This document shows positions 43,773 through 53,214 of a stretch of DNA of 64,000 nucleotides, piece after piece. Made by a program: the position numbers and the translations under genes. The stretch is taken from NCBI GenBank assembly GCA_045039925.1, contig CP108400.1:62001-126000 (forward strand), written 5' to 3'. The DNA comes from Yinghuangia sp045039925. GTDB lineage: Bacteria; Actinomycetota; Actinomycetes; Streptomycetales; Streptomycetaceae. Position 1 is the stretch's first letter; the number at the start of each line of letters is the position of its first letter. Below the pieces are notes generated by a model. The model saw only the letters and a list, made by a program, of their open reading frames with translations. It was not told the DNA's origin and made no database searches.

Positions 43773-44195
43773 CTCCGTTTGCGCCTGCTGCGAGCAGCCC
43801 ATGCCACCGCGCGGGCACTGTGGTCCCATCCTGCACGCGCCGCCACCTCGTGGTCGCGCCTGCGCCAGGCGGCGGTCGCCGCAGCCGGGTGACGCGCCAC
43901 CGCCGTCTTCTCGCCGAACGCCTTTCCTGCACCCACGGCCGGTAGCCGCCACGTACCCCGGATGCCGGGGTAGCGGATCAGCAGCGGTTGCCCGGCCGCG
44001 GGTGTGGGGCCGGTGTGCCGGCGTCGGCGCGCCCGGGAGTGCGGCCCGCCACAGGCTCGTTCTCCCAGGTCCGGGACCCGGCACACCGGACCGGCTCACC
44101 CTGCCACAGGCGCCTCTGCCCTGTCCGGCGTTCGGCCGCCACTCACCCAGCTCGGCCCCTTCCGGGCATCCCTCGCTGTTCGAGGTCGAATACCT
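43773..44195. other. Intergenic stretch, nothing recognised
   Basis: About 420 bp after the TetR gene with no supported reading frame or RNA feature. It runs into a long conserved leader. Confidence 0.4.
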
Positions 44196-44965
44196 CATCG
44201 TCGAACACGCAAAAATCTATGCCCACTGGAGTAGACATTGGGCTGTGTCGTGGTTATGGTTTCTCTCGTAGCTAGAAGACAGCAGGGCCTGGCAGGGGAC
44301 GAACTGCCGGCATCAGGACAAGAGTTGCAGTGTGCAGGACGGTGCGCCGGTGGAATCCCGAAGCCGCGGTCGATGCGGGAGGGCGACGGGACTGACAGCC
44401 GCACCGGGCGGCCCGCAGGATCTGGGGCCGCCGCAGGAAGACCGGATGGACGCGGTCCAGCGGTACCAGCAGCGAAGTGAGCAGCACCTTGGTGAAGGCG
44501 TCGGCTGCGGACGCGCGCACCAGGAAGTTCGGCAGCGGGGTTCCAAGCCGAGAAGTCGACGCAGGACGGGCGACGGGGCTGGCTGCCGGAGCGTGGCGCT
44601 TGACACGGCCACCGAGTAGTTCGCATCGCCAGCAGTACCCCGCAACCCCCGTAGCACCCCGCAGTACGCAGTACCCCCACGTAGCAAGGCAATTGATCAC
44701 CGAGGAATGAACGGAGGAGTGAAGCGCCATCAGGATCGCCCGGGCGAAGTCGGCCCGGGTACCGCAGGACATCGATAGTGAGGTGGTCTCCGGTCACGCA
44801 GCAGCGATCCCCGCATCCCCGACGGCATCACGGTCGGGCTCGCGGTCACAGAAGGCCGGCGCAGCATTAGGCCGGTAGATGGTGTGGAAGTTCCTTCGGG
44901 GCCCTGGCGCCAATGGCGCCAGGGCCCCTCAACGCGTTCCCCGATGTCTCCCCCGAGAGGTGCAG
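44196..44965 (+). repeat. Long conserved leader of MerR module, copy A
   Basis: This stretch is homologous, in inverted orientation, to 58251-59080. Shared blocks include GGTTATGGTTTCTCTCGTAGC-type sequence near 44256, GGTGAAGGCGTCGGCTGCGG near 44493, GGTACCGCAGGACATCGATA near 44757, and GACGGCATCACGGTCGGG near 44820. Repeated GCAGTWC motifs are scattered through it. Neither copy shows a conserved reading frame, so it looks like a non-coding leader or control element. It ends in a perfect hairpin just before the MerR gene. Confidence 0.7.
44898..44928 (+). terminator. Perfect hairpin 38 bp upstream of MerR copy A
   Basis: 14-bp arms GGGGCCCTGGCGCC and GGCGCCAGGGCCCC enclose a 3-nt loop. The same hairpin with one mismatch is at 58310-58341 in the other copy. 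Its position before the ribosome binding site suggests attenuation or occlusion rather than simple termination. Confidence 0.65.
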
Positions 44966-45318
44966 ATGACAGCAGACGACTCGTTCGGCCGCCTGGACGA
45001 CGACTACCCCGCGTACACCATGGGCCGGGCCGCCGAGATGCTCGGCACCACACAAGGGTTCCTTCGCGCCATCGGCGAGGCCCGCCTTATCACCCCGCTG
45101 CGCTCCGACGGCGGCCACCGCCGCTACTCCGCTACCAGCTGCACATCGCCGCGCGCGCCCGCGAACTCGTCGACCGCGGCACTTCCATCGAAGCCGCCTG
45201 CCGCATCGTCATCCTCGAAGACCAACTCGAAGAAGCCCTGCGCATCAACGCCGAACTCCGTGGCGACCGCCCCCAAGCCGAGCACCGCACCGGCACTGGC
45301 ACTGGCACTGGCGGCTGA
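44966..45318 (+). pseudogene. MerR-type regulator, copy A, frameshifted
   Basis: The ATG at 44966 (CGAGAGG upstream) opens DDSFGRLDDDYPAYTMGRAA, then EMLGTTQGFLRAIGEARL and GGHRRYS, the winged helix of a short MerR/BldC-like family. After RRYS a base is missing compared with copy B (CTCCGC versus CTCCCGC at about 45128). The remainder (RYQLHIAARARELVDRG, CRIVILEDQLEEALRINAEL) is in the next frame and ends in a Gly-Thr repeat at 45318. As given, the product would be garbled after the HTH. It could be an assembly error. Confidence 0.75.
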
Positions 45319-45383
45319 TCGATCGGCCCGGAACAGCCCCTGAGAACCGGCCCGGAGACGCAGCGCAGCGCGGAAGGAAGGCC

Positions 45384-46613
45384 ATGGACCATGACCCGCA
45401 GGCACTGACCGCGCTCAGGCGGCAGCTGGCGGCGGCCGCCGGGCAGCTGCGCCTCGCCGTGCGGGCCATGGACGACGGTCTGGTCCCCGCGCGCAGCCTT
45501 CTCGCCGACGTGAATGATGTCGCGGCGTGGCTAGGGGGAGGCGGTCGTGTCGCAACCGGCGACGGCACGGTGTTCGTGCTCGGCGGCGCGGCGACTGCGG
45601 TCGTGATGGATGCCGCCGACGACCCGGCGGTCAGCGGAGTGCGAAGCGCCAGCACGTTCACGGTGGTCGGCCCCGTACCCGACATCGTTGCAACGCGCCT
45701 GTCGATGCACTTCCACCCCCACCACGAGGAGTTCGTGCCCACCCATGTCTTCGTGCGCGTCACATCAGGTCTTCTCTACCTGGGCCTCGCAGGTGAGCCG
45801 CGACTAGGGCGCGGCTACACGACAGATCGGGACGAGTGGACGCTCCACCTGTTCCCCGTGCTGAACCGAACGACCCTGGACACCGTTCGACCGGTGAGCC
45901 GGTCGGAGGTGCTGCCGGGTCTGGACTGGCTGGCTCACGCGGCGGACGACCCTGTAGAAGCTGCGCGGCGATTCATCACTGGCTGGTATCCGAAGGTCGC
46001 GCCGGAACAGTCGGCCTGTGGGCAGGCTGTATCCGATCTCGCATCGGTCCCGCTGCCCCGGGCGCTGCGGGAGCTGTACCGGGCAGTTGCGGGGCGCCCT
46101 CGGACGGTGCTCGGCACGTGGCAGTGCATCAGCCACCCACGCGACCTGTCTGTGGACAGCGCCACCGGACGCCTGAAGTTCGCTTGGGGCAACGAAGGCA
46201 ACTGGACGTGGGCCTGCGACACCGGCGACGACGATCCCGCGGTGTGGTTGACACGGGAACAGGTACACCCAGTTTCGCGCCCCGAACCCGACCGCGATCC
46301 CGAACGGCTTGGCGGGTTCCTCCTGCGTTTCACTCTCGCGCAAGCTGTGGTGGGCCTGCCATATCAAGGACTGAGCCGCGGCGCCCGCGTGCGGGCGTCC
46401 GTCGCCGACCGGCTGACGGCAGGCCTCCGCCGTGTCCCAGTGGGTCCATCGCGCTGGGACCACCACGCCGAGCTGTACGTGGCTCCCGGACTCGTCGTCG
46501 GCATCGATCACGTTAACGAGCGCGAACGCCGTGTGGCAGCCGGCGCGACCCATGGCAGTGCGTTGCGGCGGCTGGCCACCGCGGACATCGACTGGCACGA
46601 ATTCGACGGATGA
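45384..46613 (+). CDS. Hypothetical protein with SMI1/KNR4-like segment
   Basis: The 409-residue protein has AAGGAAGG just before its ATG. It shows no signal or membrane segment. The middle part (PLPRALRELYRAVAGRPR, then GRLKFAWGNEGNWTWAC and DDDPAVW) resembles the SMI1/KNR4 (SUKH) fold seen in immunity proteins, with the Asn-Trp motif on beta-strands. The N-terminal 190 residues are unassigned. It stands alone, 65 bp after the MerR remnant. No toxin gene is recognisable next to it. The family assignment is tentative. Confidence 0.55.
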   Translation: MDHDPQALTALRRQLAAAAGQLRLAVRAMDDGLVPARSLLADVNDVAAWLGGGGRVATGDGTVFVLGGAATAVVMDAADDPAVSGVRSASTFTVVGPVPDIVATRLSMHFHPHHEEFVPTHVFVRVTSGLLYLGLAGEPRLGRGYTTDRDEWTLHLFPVLNRTTLDTVRPVSRSEVLPGLDWLAHAADDPVEAARRFITGWYPKVAPEQSACGQAVSDLASVPLPRALRELYRAVAGRPRTVLGTWQCISHPRDLSVDSATGRLKFAWGNEGNWTWACDTGDDDPAVWLTREQVHPVSRPEPDRDPERLGGFLLRFTLAQAVVGLPYQGLSRGARVRASVADRLTAGLRRVPVGPSRWDHHAELYVAPGLVVGIDHVNERERRVAAGATHGSALRRLATADIDWHEFDG

Positions 46614-46659
46614 GCTCTTCTCGGCGCTGTCCGCCGGGCTCGTGGTGCGCGGCGGCCGG

Positions 46660-46887
46660 TGACTGCCGGGCGACGCCGCGGACCAGGACCGCATGGATGC
46701 GCGGCACGCCGTAGCTGCCGCGCGAGCCCCGGTGGGCGTCGGTGATCTGCTCGGTGAGCTCCGCGTCCCGCACCGCGCGGGGCGAGGGAGCGGCGGTGCG
46801 GCGGTGGTGGTAGGCGGCTCGGGAGACCTTGAGCAGTTCACAGGCGCGTTTGACGCTGTGGCCCGCGGCTTGCCTGACGCAGTGAAC
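46660..46887 (-). mobile_element. IS3-family OrfB N-terminal fragment
   Basis: The minus-strand frame encodes VKRACELLKVSRAAYHHRR, ELTEQITDAHRGSRGSYGVPRIHAVL. This is the typical N-terminal region of IS3-family OrfB before the DDE core. Only about 75 residues remain, and no terminal repeats are visible. Confidence 0.75.
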
Positions 46888-46965
46888 GCCGGTCTGGTCT
46901 GCGTGGAGGCGGCGGGGACGCGGCGGATCTACCGGCTCGCCCCGGCCCTGGCGTCCGAGGCCTGA
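46888..46965 (+). pseudogene. ArsR-type regulator C-terminal scrap
   Basis: The plus strand reads AGLVCVEAAGTRRIYRLAP, the wing of ArsR-family winged helices. It abuts the IS3 fragment at about 46887, suggesting that the element interrupted or replaced the gene. Confidence 0.45.
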
Positions 46966-47076
46966 GTCGGACGGCGCGACCGGTCGGCGGAGTGGGCCGA
47001 CCGTGCGACGCCCGGCCGCGGTGCGCCCGCGCACGCGTTTCGTGCGGGCGCCGCTGTGCCGCCGGTCCGTGCCCGG

Positions 47077-47505
47077 TCAGCTGGGCGCGGGCGCGAGCCC
47101 CAACTGCTCGAGGAACGCCAGCTGGTCGAAGTACAGCCGGTAGTCGACGATTCGGCCGTCCTTGACGGTGGCGATGTCGCAGCCGTGGACGCGGACCGCT
47201 TTGCCGGTCGCTGGGAGCGTCTCGCCGTCCGCGAGCTTGAGCGGGCCGGTGTTCGTGCCGTGGAACCAGCCCTCGTCGACCGCGGTGTCACCCGCCTCGA
47301 GGGTGTGCTCGATCTCGAAACCGCTGTCCGGTAGCGCGACGGTGAACTCGGCCATGTACTCCGCGATCGCATCGCGGCCGCGGAACTCGCCTTCCGGCGT
47401 GGTGGCCACCGCGTCCTCCGCGAAGCACTCCGCGATGGACTTGGCGTCCCTGGACGTGGTTATCGCCTCGGTGAGTCGGTCCATGGCCTCACGTGCGTGT
47501 CCCAT
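47077..47505 (-). CDS. SnoaL-like (NTF2-fold) protein
   Basis: The 142-residue protein starts at an ATG with GGAGGT 5 nt upstream. It has the SnoaL/nuclear-transport-factor-2-like pattern: an N-terminal helix (AMDRLTEAITTSRDAKSIAECFAEDAVATTPEG), FRGRDAIAEYMAEF, and C-terminal strands ending DGRIVDYRLYFDQLAFLEQLG. Such proteins include small cyclases and isomerases as well as many of unknown role. Nothing nearby fixes a substrate. Confidence 0.8.
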   Translation of the reverse strand: MGHAREAMDRLTEAITTSRDAKSIAECFAEDAVATTPEGEFRGRDAIAEYMAEFTVALPDSGFEIEHTLEAGDTAVDEGWFHGTNTGPLKLADGETLPATGKAVRVHGCDIATVKDGRIVDYRLYFDQLAFLEQLGLAPAPS

Positions 47506-48211
47506 GACCTACCTCCTGCCAGGTTCGGCCCCCGCTATCCATGATCCTTCTCGCCGGGCCCGCGTACCACCGCTGGCGGGCCGGGCGCGCCAACGCTGGG
47601 TGCGACCTGGCGGTGCGACAGAGGGGCTGAGCGGTGGCGGACGTGGCGGAGGACTTCGCGGACGAACGAGGTCCCCGTCCCCGGCCACGGCGGGGACCTC
47701 GCGCGTCGCGGGACAAGGCTCTTCAGGCGACAGGCCCGAGATGCGCGGGCCCCGCAAATCCTCCTGCCGGGGACACAGGCGGCAACGCGTTCATCGCCTG
47801 GGCACGCGAACGCCTTGGGGCCGATCGCCCCACTTGCTCGGGTATCCGGAGGCCCACCTGAGGTTGACATGCTCGACGGCCCGACCCGTCCTACTTCCCC
47901 ACGAGGTCATTCACCAGTCGATCCTGTACCGGGACAGCCTCGCCTCGGTACTGCCACAAGAGCGCGTCCTCCGCGAGCAGTTGATCCAAAGAGAACTCGC
48001 CGACCTCGAGGCACGCGGGCTTTGCCGTTCGCCGGGCATCGCCCGGCAACACCTGCCCGAATGAGACCTCGGGATTGCTCCGGCAGTCCCGGATGCCCAT
48101 GAAAGGGGAGATCACTGTCCTTCTCCGGGCGGAGGGGCAACGCTCCAGATGGCGGACGCCCCCAGGGCGCCCGCCCGCAAAGCTGATGGTTTTTCAGCGG
48201 GGAGCGCGCAC
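47506..48211. other. Gene-poor stretch, possible decayed coding
   Basis: No supported gene. About 47890-48064 on the plus strand reads LLPHEVIHQSILYRDSLASVL and RELADLEARGLCR, which looks like protein but has no start and was not assigned to a family. Confidence 0.35.
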
Positions 48212-49177
48212 ATGGACCGATGGGACCGGGTCGGGCACTACGCGGCCTATGGAGCCGCACTGGCTCTGACGCCGTATCTGGTGATCAAGGTGGTCTGGGT
48301 GACCGGCTCGCTGATCGGGGTCGCCCCGATCGGGTCGGGCTTCAACCGGGCCGGCTGGATTGCCCTCAACACGGTGACCATCGGCATGGCGGGGATCGGG
48401 ATCGCCCTGGCGCTGGCCCTGGTCCGGCCGTGGGGGATGCGGATCCCCGGGTGGCTGGTGGCGTTCTGCGCCTGGACGGGCGCGGGCTTCCTGGTGTCGA
48501 TACTTCCGTACGCCGTGCTCACCACCGCGCTGGACTCCGGTGGCGGCTCCCCGAAGGCCGGTGACGGTGACGGTCCGTCGATGCCCGGGTGGGAGGCGGC
48601 GCTCGTCCAGTTCAGCTTCATCGGGATGGGCCTGGGCCTGGCACTCGCACTGCCCGCCTATCTGCGGCGCTGGCCAGCGGTGTTCGCGGCGCGGGCCGGG
48701 GACTTCCATCGGTCCACCGTGCCCTGGGCGCCCGCCCTCGCGGCCGTGGTCGGACTGGCCTGGCTGTACTGGGCGTTGGGCGGCTCGCTCGGACTCGCAC
48801 ACCCGGCCGAACGCGACACCGACGGCTATCTCCTCAACGCCGTGGGCGCGTTCTGGGCGCTCGCCGGGTCCGCGGCGGCCTGGTTGTCGGTCCGGGGGCG
48901 CACCGTGCGACTTTCCCGACGGTGGTTGTCCGCGGTCGGTTGGCTCGGGTCGGGGTCGCTGTTCGCGTGGAGTGCCTGGAAGTTGCCGTTCACCTTGTAC
49001 GTGGGGCTGACCGAGCCGACTGATGTGACATTGCCGGAAAACTATGCGGTCGCTGCGGTGTTGCACGTGGCCGCAGTTGCCGCCGGAGTCGGCCTGCTGA
49101 GAAGTCTCCTCGACCCGACATCACCCCGCGCCCGCGCAACAGAATCCGGGAAGACGCCCGTCCGATCCGAGGGTTGA
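48212..49177 (+). CDS. Multi-pass membrane protein of unknown function
   Basis: The 321-residue protein starts at the ATG at 48212 (GGGGAG, 7 nt). Hydrophobicity suggests about eight membrane segments (ALALTPYLVIKVVWVTG, WIALNTVTIGMAGIGIALALAL, AVAAVLHVAAVAAGVGLL). The C-terminal tail is short and hydrophilic. No transporter or enzyme signature was recognised. It stands as a single gene. Confidence 0.75.
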   Translation: MDRWDRVGHYAAYGAALALTPYLVIKVVWVTGSLIGVAPIGSGFNRAGWIALNTVTIGMAGIGIALALALVRPWGMRIPGWLVAFCAWTGAGFLVSILPYAVLTTALDSGGGSPKAGDGDGPSMPGWEAALVQFSFIGMGLGLALALPAYLRRWPAVFAARAGDFHRSTVPWAPALAAVVGLAWLYWALGGSLGLAHPAERDTDGYLLNAVGAFWALAGSAAAWLSVRGRTVRLSRRWLSAVGWLGSGSLFAWSAWKLPFTLYVGLTEPTDVTLPENYAVAAVLHVAAVAAGVGLLRSLLDPTSPRARATESGKTPVRSEG

Positions 49178-49209
49178 GACATGACAGTTTGCGATGACAG
49201 GGGCGGCGC

Positions 49210-49350
49210 ATGGCCGACGTCACGAATCTGATCTGCTATCCCGTCAAGGGGTGCGCAGGCACGTCGATGACCGATGCGTTCCTGAGGCCGGCGGGTATTG
49301 CGCACGACCGCAGCTTCATGATCATCAGCGAGGACGGGATATACCGCACC
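49210..49350 (+). pseudogene. MOSC-domain protein N-terminal fragment
   Basis: The ATG at 49210 opens DVTNLICYPVKGCAGTSM and AGIAHDRSFMIISEDG, the N-terminal barrel of MOSC-type proteins (molybdenum cofactor sulfurase-like). The frame degenerates after about 45 residues, shortly before an IS630 remnant. The catalytic MOSC core is absent. Confidence 0.75.
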
Positions 49351-49570
49351 CAGCGGCGCCGGCGTCCTCGGCACCCGACGAGTTGCCGATGCCGCTCGTG
49401 GACGCCGCCGGATCCTGGGTCTGGGTTCTCTGCCCAACGGCTCCGGCACCATCTGACCCCGCGCGGTCGCGTGGATCCGGATCGTCCCGACGCGCTCGCT
49501 CCGCCGACTGGGCCTGCACGCGGACCGAAACCTGGACGAATTGCCTGGTGGCGACCGCCCCAGCTGGTCC

Positions 49571-50030
49571 TGAGATTCGTGTGCGGTAGCGGCAGATGCG
49601 GTCGAGGATCTGGTCGGCGGTTCGGGTCCAGGTGAACGGGTGGGCGTTGGTGTTCCAGCGTTCGATCCAGTCTTCGAGCGTGGTGGTGAGTTGGTCGAGG
49701 GAGCAGAACACCCCGCGGTCCAGGCAGCGGCGTTGGAGCTCGGCGAACCAGCGTTCGACCTGGTTGATCCACGACGAGTAGGTCGGGGTGAAGTGCAGGT
49801 GGAAGCGTGGGTGTGCGAGCAGCCACCGGTGGACGACCGAGGCCTTGTCCGTGGCGAGGTTGTCGCAGATCACGTGGACCCGCCAGACCGGCATCGGTCT
49901 GGCGGTCGATCTCGTCGAGGAAGTCGCGGAAGTCGGCGGGCGCATGCCGCGCGGTCAGCTCCCCGATCACCTTGCCGGGGGCGACGTCGAGCGCGGCGAA
50001 CAGGTCGTCGGTGCCGTCATCGCGAACCGA
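49571..50030 (-). mobile_element. IS630-family transposase remnant
   Basis: The minus strand encodes DLFAALDVAPGKVIGELTARH and FRDFLDEIDRQTD. A frameshift at about 49890 is followed by VHVICDNLATDKASVVHRWL, HFTPTYSSWINQVERWFAEL and a tail at RICRYRTRIS. These are the second Asp and the Glu region of the IS630 DDE domain. The N-terminal third with HTH and first Asp is missing, so it is dead. Confidence 0.8.
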
Positions 50031-50261
50031 CGCGAACGGGCACAGCGGATACGCGGCGACGCAGTGGTGGCCGAGCCCCTCCCGGAGTCGGCCATCGCGT
50101 ACGACGGGTTGCGACGGCGCGGCCGCAGACCGATCGAGCCCGTCGGCACCGAACGGGGCAGCGGCATCCGGCCGGCCCGGGCGGATGGGTGTCTCGGGCA
50201 TGCCCAGCCCGAGGGCGGGTAGGCACCGGGACACTGCCGCGACGCCGACCGGGGAGACAGC

Positions 50262-51590
50262 ATGACGGCACTGCCGCGCCGAATACCGCCCCCTGTCCCG
50301 CGCAGCGGCGTCGTCGTCGGCAGGCGCTACCGCCTGACGGAACTGCTGGGCTCGGGCGGCACCGCCGACGTCTTCCGAGGTGTCGACATGCGGCTGCGCC
50401 GCGGCGTCGCGGTCAAGGTATTCCGGCCCGGTGCCTGCGCGGTGACAGCGGAACGGTTCTGCCAGGAAGCCGAACTCCTGGGCCGACTGACGCACCCGGC
50501 CCTCGTCGCCGTTCACGACGTCGGCCGCCACGCCAGCTCCGTCTACGTCGTCATGCGGCTGGTCGAGGGCGTCACCTTGCGCGAGCACATCCTCGCCGGC
50601 CCCCTGCCGGCGAACCGGGTGGCACACCTGGGCGCCGACTTGGCATCTGCCCTGGAGCACGTGCACGCCGCCGGCGTGGTCCACCGCGACGTCAAACCGT
50701 CCAACATCCTCATCGGACTGGACGGCACGCCGCACCTCACCGACTTCGGGATCTCGCGTCTCATCGACGAACCCACCCGCACCGTGCCCGGAACACTCGT
50801 CGGAACCATCCCCTACCTGGCACCCGAGCAACTGCTCGGCCACGGCTCGGGGCCGGCCAGCGACATCCACGCCCTCGGTCTGGTCCTGCTGGAAGCCCTC
50901 AAAGGCGAACGCGAGTACCCCGGCGGCCCCCTCGAAGCGGGCACGGCACGCGCACTGCGCCCACCCCACATCCCCGACCGCGCCCCCGCGGAACTCGCCT
51001 CCGCCATCGAGGCCATGACCCGAGCAGACCCCGCCCACCGACCGCACGCCGCCGCATGCGTCCACCTCCTGGCCACCGCCGCGGCAGCCGGTCGGCCGGA
51101 CACGACCGCCACGGCGGACACCACGCCGAACAGCGCGCTCGTTCACGCCGAGGTGCGCGCATCGCGTTCGCCCGTCTCCGAAAGGACGGCTGTGCGACGG
51201 AGGCGGCACCGCATCCTCGGCGTCCTCGGCGTCACTCTGACCGCCGGACTCGCACTCGGAGCAGGCGGCGCCGCGCTGTACTCCGCACTCGACGGCAGCA
51301 CCGCCCCCGACCCCCGCGACGCCCGGCCCGCCCCCACCTCCCCGCCCACCCCAATCCCCGCTCCGCCACCCGCAGACACCCCGGCGCCGCCCATCGCCCC
51401 GCCCGTCAGCGGCCCGAACACCGCCACCGCGCCGCCCACCGCACCCGTCTCGGCGACAGGGGCCACGCCCGGACGCGGCGGGCCGAGTTCATCACGGACC
51501 ACCGACCACGGTGACGGCCCCAGGGGCGAAGACAAGAGCAACGCGGGAAAGGGCGCAAGCAAGCCCGGGAAACCCGCGAAGAAGGAATAG
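50262..51590 (+). CDS. Membrane-anchored Ser/Thr protein kinase (PknB-like)
   Basis: The 442-residue protein starts at an ATG with GGGGAG 5 nt upstream. The kinase domain (about 20-275) has the glycine loop GSGGTADVF, K52 in VAVKVF, HRDVKPSN with D143, DFG at 161-163 and GTIPYLAPEQ. One membrane segment at about 318-340 (ILGVLGVTLTAGLALGAGG) leads to an extracytoplasmic tail rich in Pro, Ala and Thr, ending Lys/Gly-rich (KSNAGKGASKPGKPAKKE). There are no PASTA repeats, so the cue is unknown. It is complete and of usual size for actinobacterial kinases. Confidence 0.9.
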   Translation: MTALPRRIPPPVPRSGVVVGRRYRLTELLGSGGTADVFRGVDMRLRRGVAVKVFRPGACAVTAERFCQEAELLGRLTHPALVAVHDVGRHASSVYVVMRLVEGVTLREHILAGPLPANRVAHLGADLASALEHVHAAGVVHRDVKPSNILIGLDGTPHLTDFGISRLIDEPTRTVPGTLVGTIPYLAPEQLLGHGSGPASDIHALGLVLLEALKGEREYPGGPLEAGTARALRPPHIPDRAPAELASAIEAMTRADPAHRPHAAACVHLLATAAAAGRPDTTATADTTPNSALVHAEVRASRSPVSERTAVRRRRHRILGVLGVTLTAGLALGAGGAALYSALDGSTAPDPRDARPAPTSPPTPIPAPPPADTPAPPIAPPVSGPNTATAPPTAPVSATGATPGRGGPSSSRTTDHGDGPRGEDKSNAGKGASKPGKPAKKE

Positions 51591-51665
51591 GAGCGGCGCC
51601 GAGAGCCACGCGGGGCGGGCGAGACGCCGGACACCCGCACCCTGCAGTGCCGGCCGCGTCAACGC

Positions 51666-51696
51666 GTCGGGCCCACGCCACTGGTGTGGGCCCGAC
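51666..51696 (+). terminator. Hairpin terminator after kinase gene
   Basis: Arms GTCGGGCCCAC and GTGGGCCCGAC with extra pairing CCA/TGG inside the stem lie 76 bp after the kinase stop. Confidence 0.75.
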
Positions 51697-52010
51697 CACG
51701 AAGGTGGGCGGGAGCGGGCTGCCTAGTTCCTTATTGGGCCAGCTCTTGTTGGCTCGGGGTTCGCGGGCCTTCATGCCTCACGGCCCCGCGATTCCACACT
51801 CTGGCTGTGACCATCGAGAGCGTCTGTTCAGGGGAACGTCGGGGCTCGCTGTGTGCGGGTGAGATGTCCACGGGTTTGAGAACGCCGAGGGATGCGGCGG
51901 AGCCCGCCGCCCGACGGGTGTGCGTGCCTTGCGATGGCGCGATCGGCTCACACGGTGCATTGCCGGCGCAGTGGCCGTGCATTCGGGGCAGGTGGCGGAC
52001 GTCCTGTCCT
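51697..52010 (-). other. Intergenic stretch with coding-like tail on minus strand
   Basis: The minus strand at about 51731-51900 reads SLGVLKPVDISPAHSEPRR and MVTARVWNRGAVRHEGPR, which looks like a protein C-terminus but was not assigned. It may be the end of a lost gene. Confidence 0.3.
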
Positions 52011-52928
52011 CTACCGGGGGTCACCGGGGACGGGGCGGACTTCGTCGTCGGTGGCGGCCCAGGAGGCGAGCAGGCGCAGGCCTTCCTCGGAGGCGGAGCC
52101 GGGTTCGGCGGTGTAGACGGTGACGGTGAGGCCGGGTTCGGCGGCCATTTCGAGGCTTTCGTAGGCGAGGGTGAGGTCGCCGACGATGCCGTGGTGGAAG
52201 CGTTTGGTGCCGGTGCCGTGGCGGCGGACGTTGTGGGCACCCCAGCGGGTGCGGAACGCGTCGCTGCGGGTGGACAGTTCGCCGACCAGGTCGTGCAGGG
52301 TCCGGTCGTGGGGGTCGCGGCCCGCCTCGGTGCGCAGGATCGCCACGGTGATGTCCGCGGCGAGGTCCCAGTCCGGGTAGAAGGTGCGCGAGGCCGGGTC
52401 GAGGAACTGGAAGCGCGCCAGGTTTGGCAGACGCCCGCCGGATCGCCCGTCGGGGTTGTCGTCGGCGAAGGCGTAGGCGTCGGCGTAGAACGCGCGGCCG
52501 AGTGTGTTGGCGGCGACCAGGTCCATGCGTCCGTTGCGGACGAATGCGGGGCCTGCGGTGACTGCGTCCAGGGTCCACTGGAGGCTGCGGTGCAGGGCCG
52601 GTGGCCGGGCGGCGGTCCGGTGCCGCGGCCGGGCGAGGGCGTCGGACCCGTCGGCGGCCTGTGCGAGGCGCAGGAGGTGGGCGCGTTCGGCGTCGTCGAG
52701 GTCCAGGGCCCGGGCGAGGGTTTCGAGGACGGCCGGGGAGACGCCCGCGAGCTGGCCGCGCTCCAGTTTGGCGTAGTACTCCACACTGACGTCCGCGAGT
52801 GCGGCGACCTCGCTGCGCCGCAGCCCCGGGACGCGGCGCCGGCCCCCGGCGGGCAGCCCGGCCTGCTCGGGGGTGATCTTGGCGCGCCGCGAGGTCAGGA
52901 ACTCGCGGACTTCGTCGCGGTTGTCCAC
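52011..52928 (-). CDS. XRE-family regulator with MmyB-like ligand domain
   Basis: The protein is about 305 residues from the GTG at 52928 (DNRDEVREFLTSRRAKITPEQAG), the usual opening of this large actinobacterial family; ORF sequence further upstream is atypical. The HTH has VPGLRRSEVAALADVSVEYYAKLERG. The C-terminal MmyB-like domain begins at LQWTLDAVTAGPAFVRNGRMDLVAAN. These regulators commonly sit next to and control a redox enzyme gene, and here an alcohol dehydrogenase is encoded divergently at 53215. The ligand is unknown. Confidence 0.88.
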   Translation of the reverse strand: MDNRDEVREFLTSRRAKITPEQAGLPAGGRRRVPGLRRSEVAALADVSVEYYAKLERGQLAGVSPAVLETLARALDLDDAERAHLLRLAQAADGSDALARPRHRTAARPPALHRSLQWTLDAVTAGPAFVRNGRMDLVAANTLGRAFYADAYAFADDNPDGRSGGRLPNLARFQFLDPASRTFYPDWDLAADITVAILRTEAGRDPHDRTLHDLVGELSTRSDAFRTRWGAHNVRRHGTGTKRFHHGIVGDLTLAYESLEMAAEPGLTVTVYTAEPGSASEEGLRLLASWAATDDEVRPVPGDPR

Positions 52929-53214
52929 CCCACGACCGTACGTCCCCGCGCGGCGGCCTGGGATGTACTGCCGGTACACCCCTCGCCAGTGACTCCCTGC
53001 ACGCGTCGGGATCAGATTGCCTTGAACGTGCGGCGTTCCCCGGACATGGCCTGTGCGTGCTCCGGGGCGTGGCGGCCGTCCTTGCGGAGCGGGGAGCCCG
53101 GACGCATGCGGGTGAGATCGGGGCCTCGCCGCGCGTGCCGCGGGACCAGGCCCGCGGGCCGTCTTTCAATGACCTGAGGGCGTCTCGCCCCCAGTACGAA
53201 ATGGAGCACTCCTG

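Noticed and set aside
44272..44772. A 166-codon minus-strand frame in the MerR leader containing NFLVRASAADAFTKVLL
   Set aside because: The equivalent frame in the second copy at 58.6 kb is not maintained beyond short stretches, so coding is not supported.
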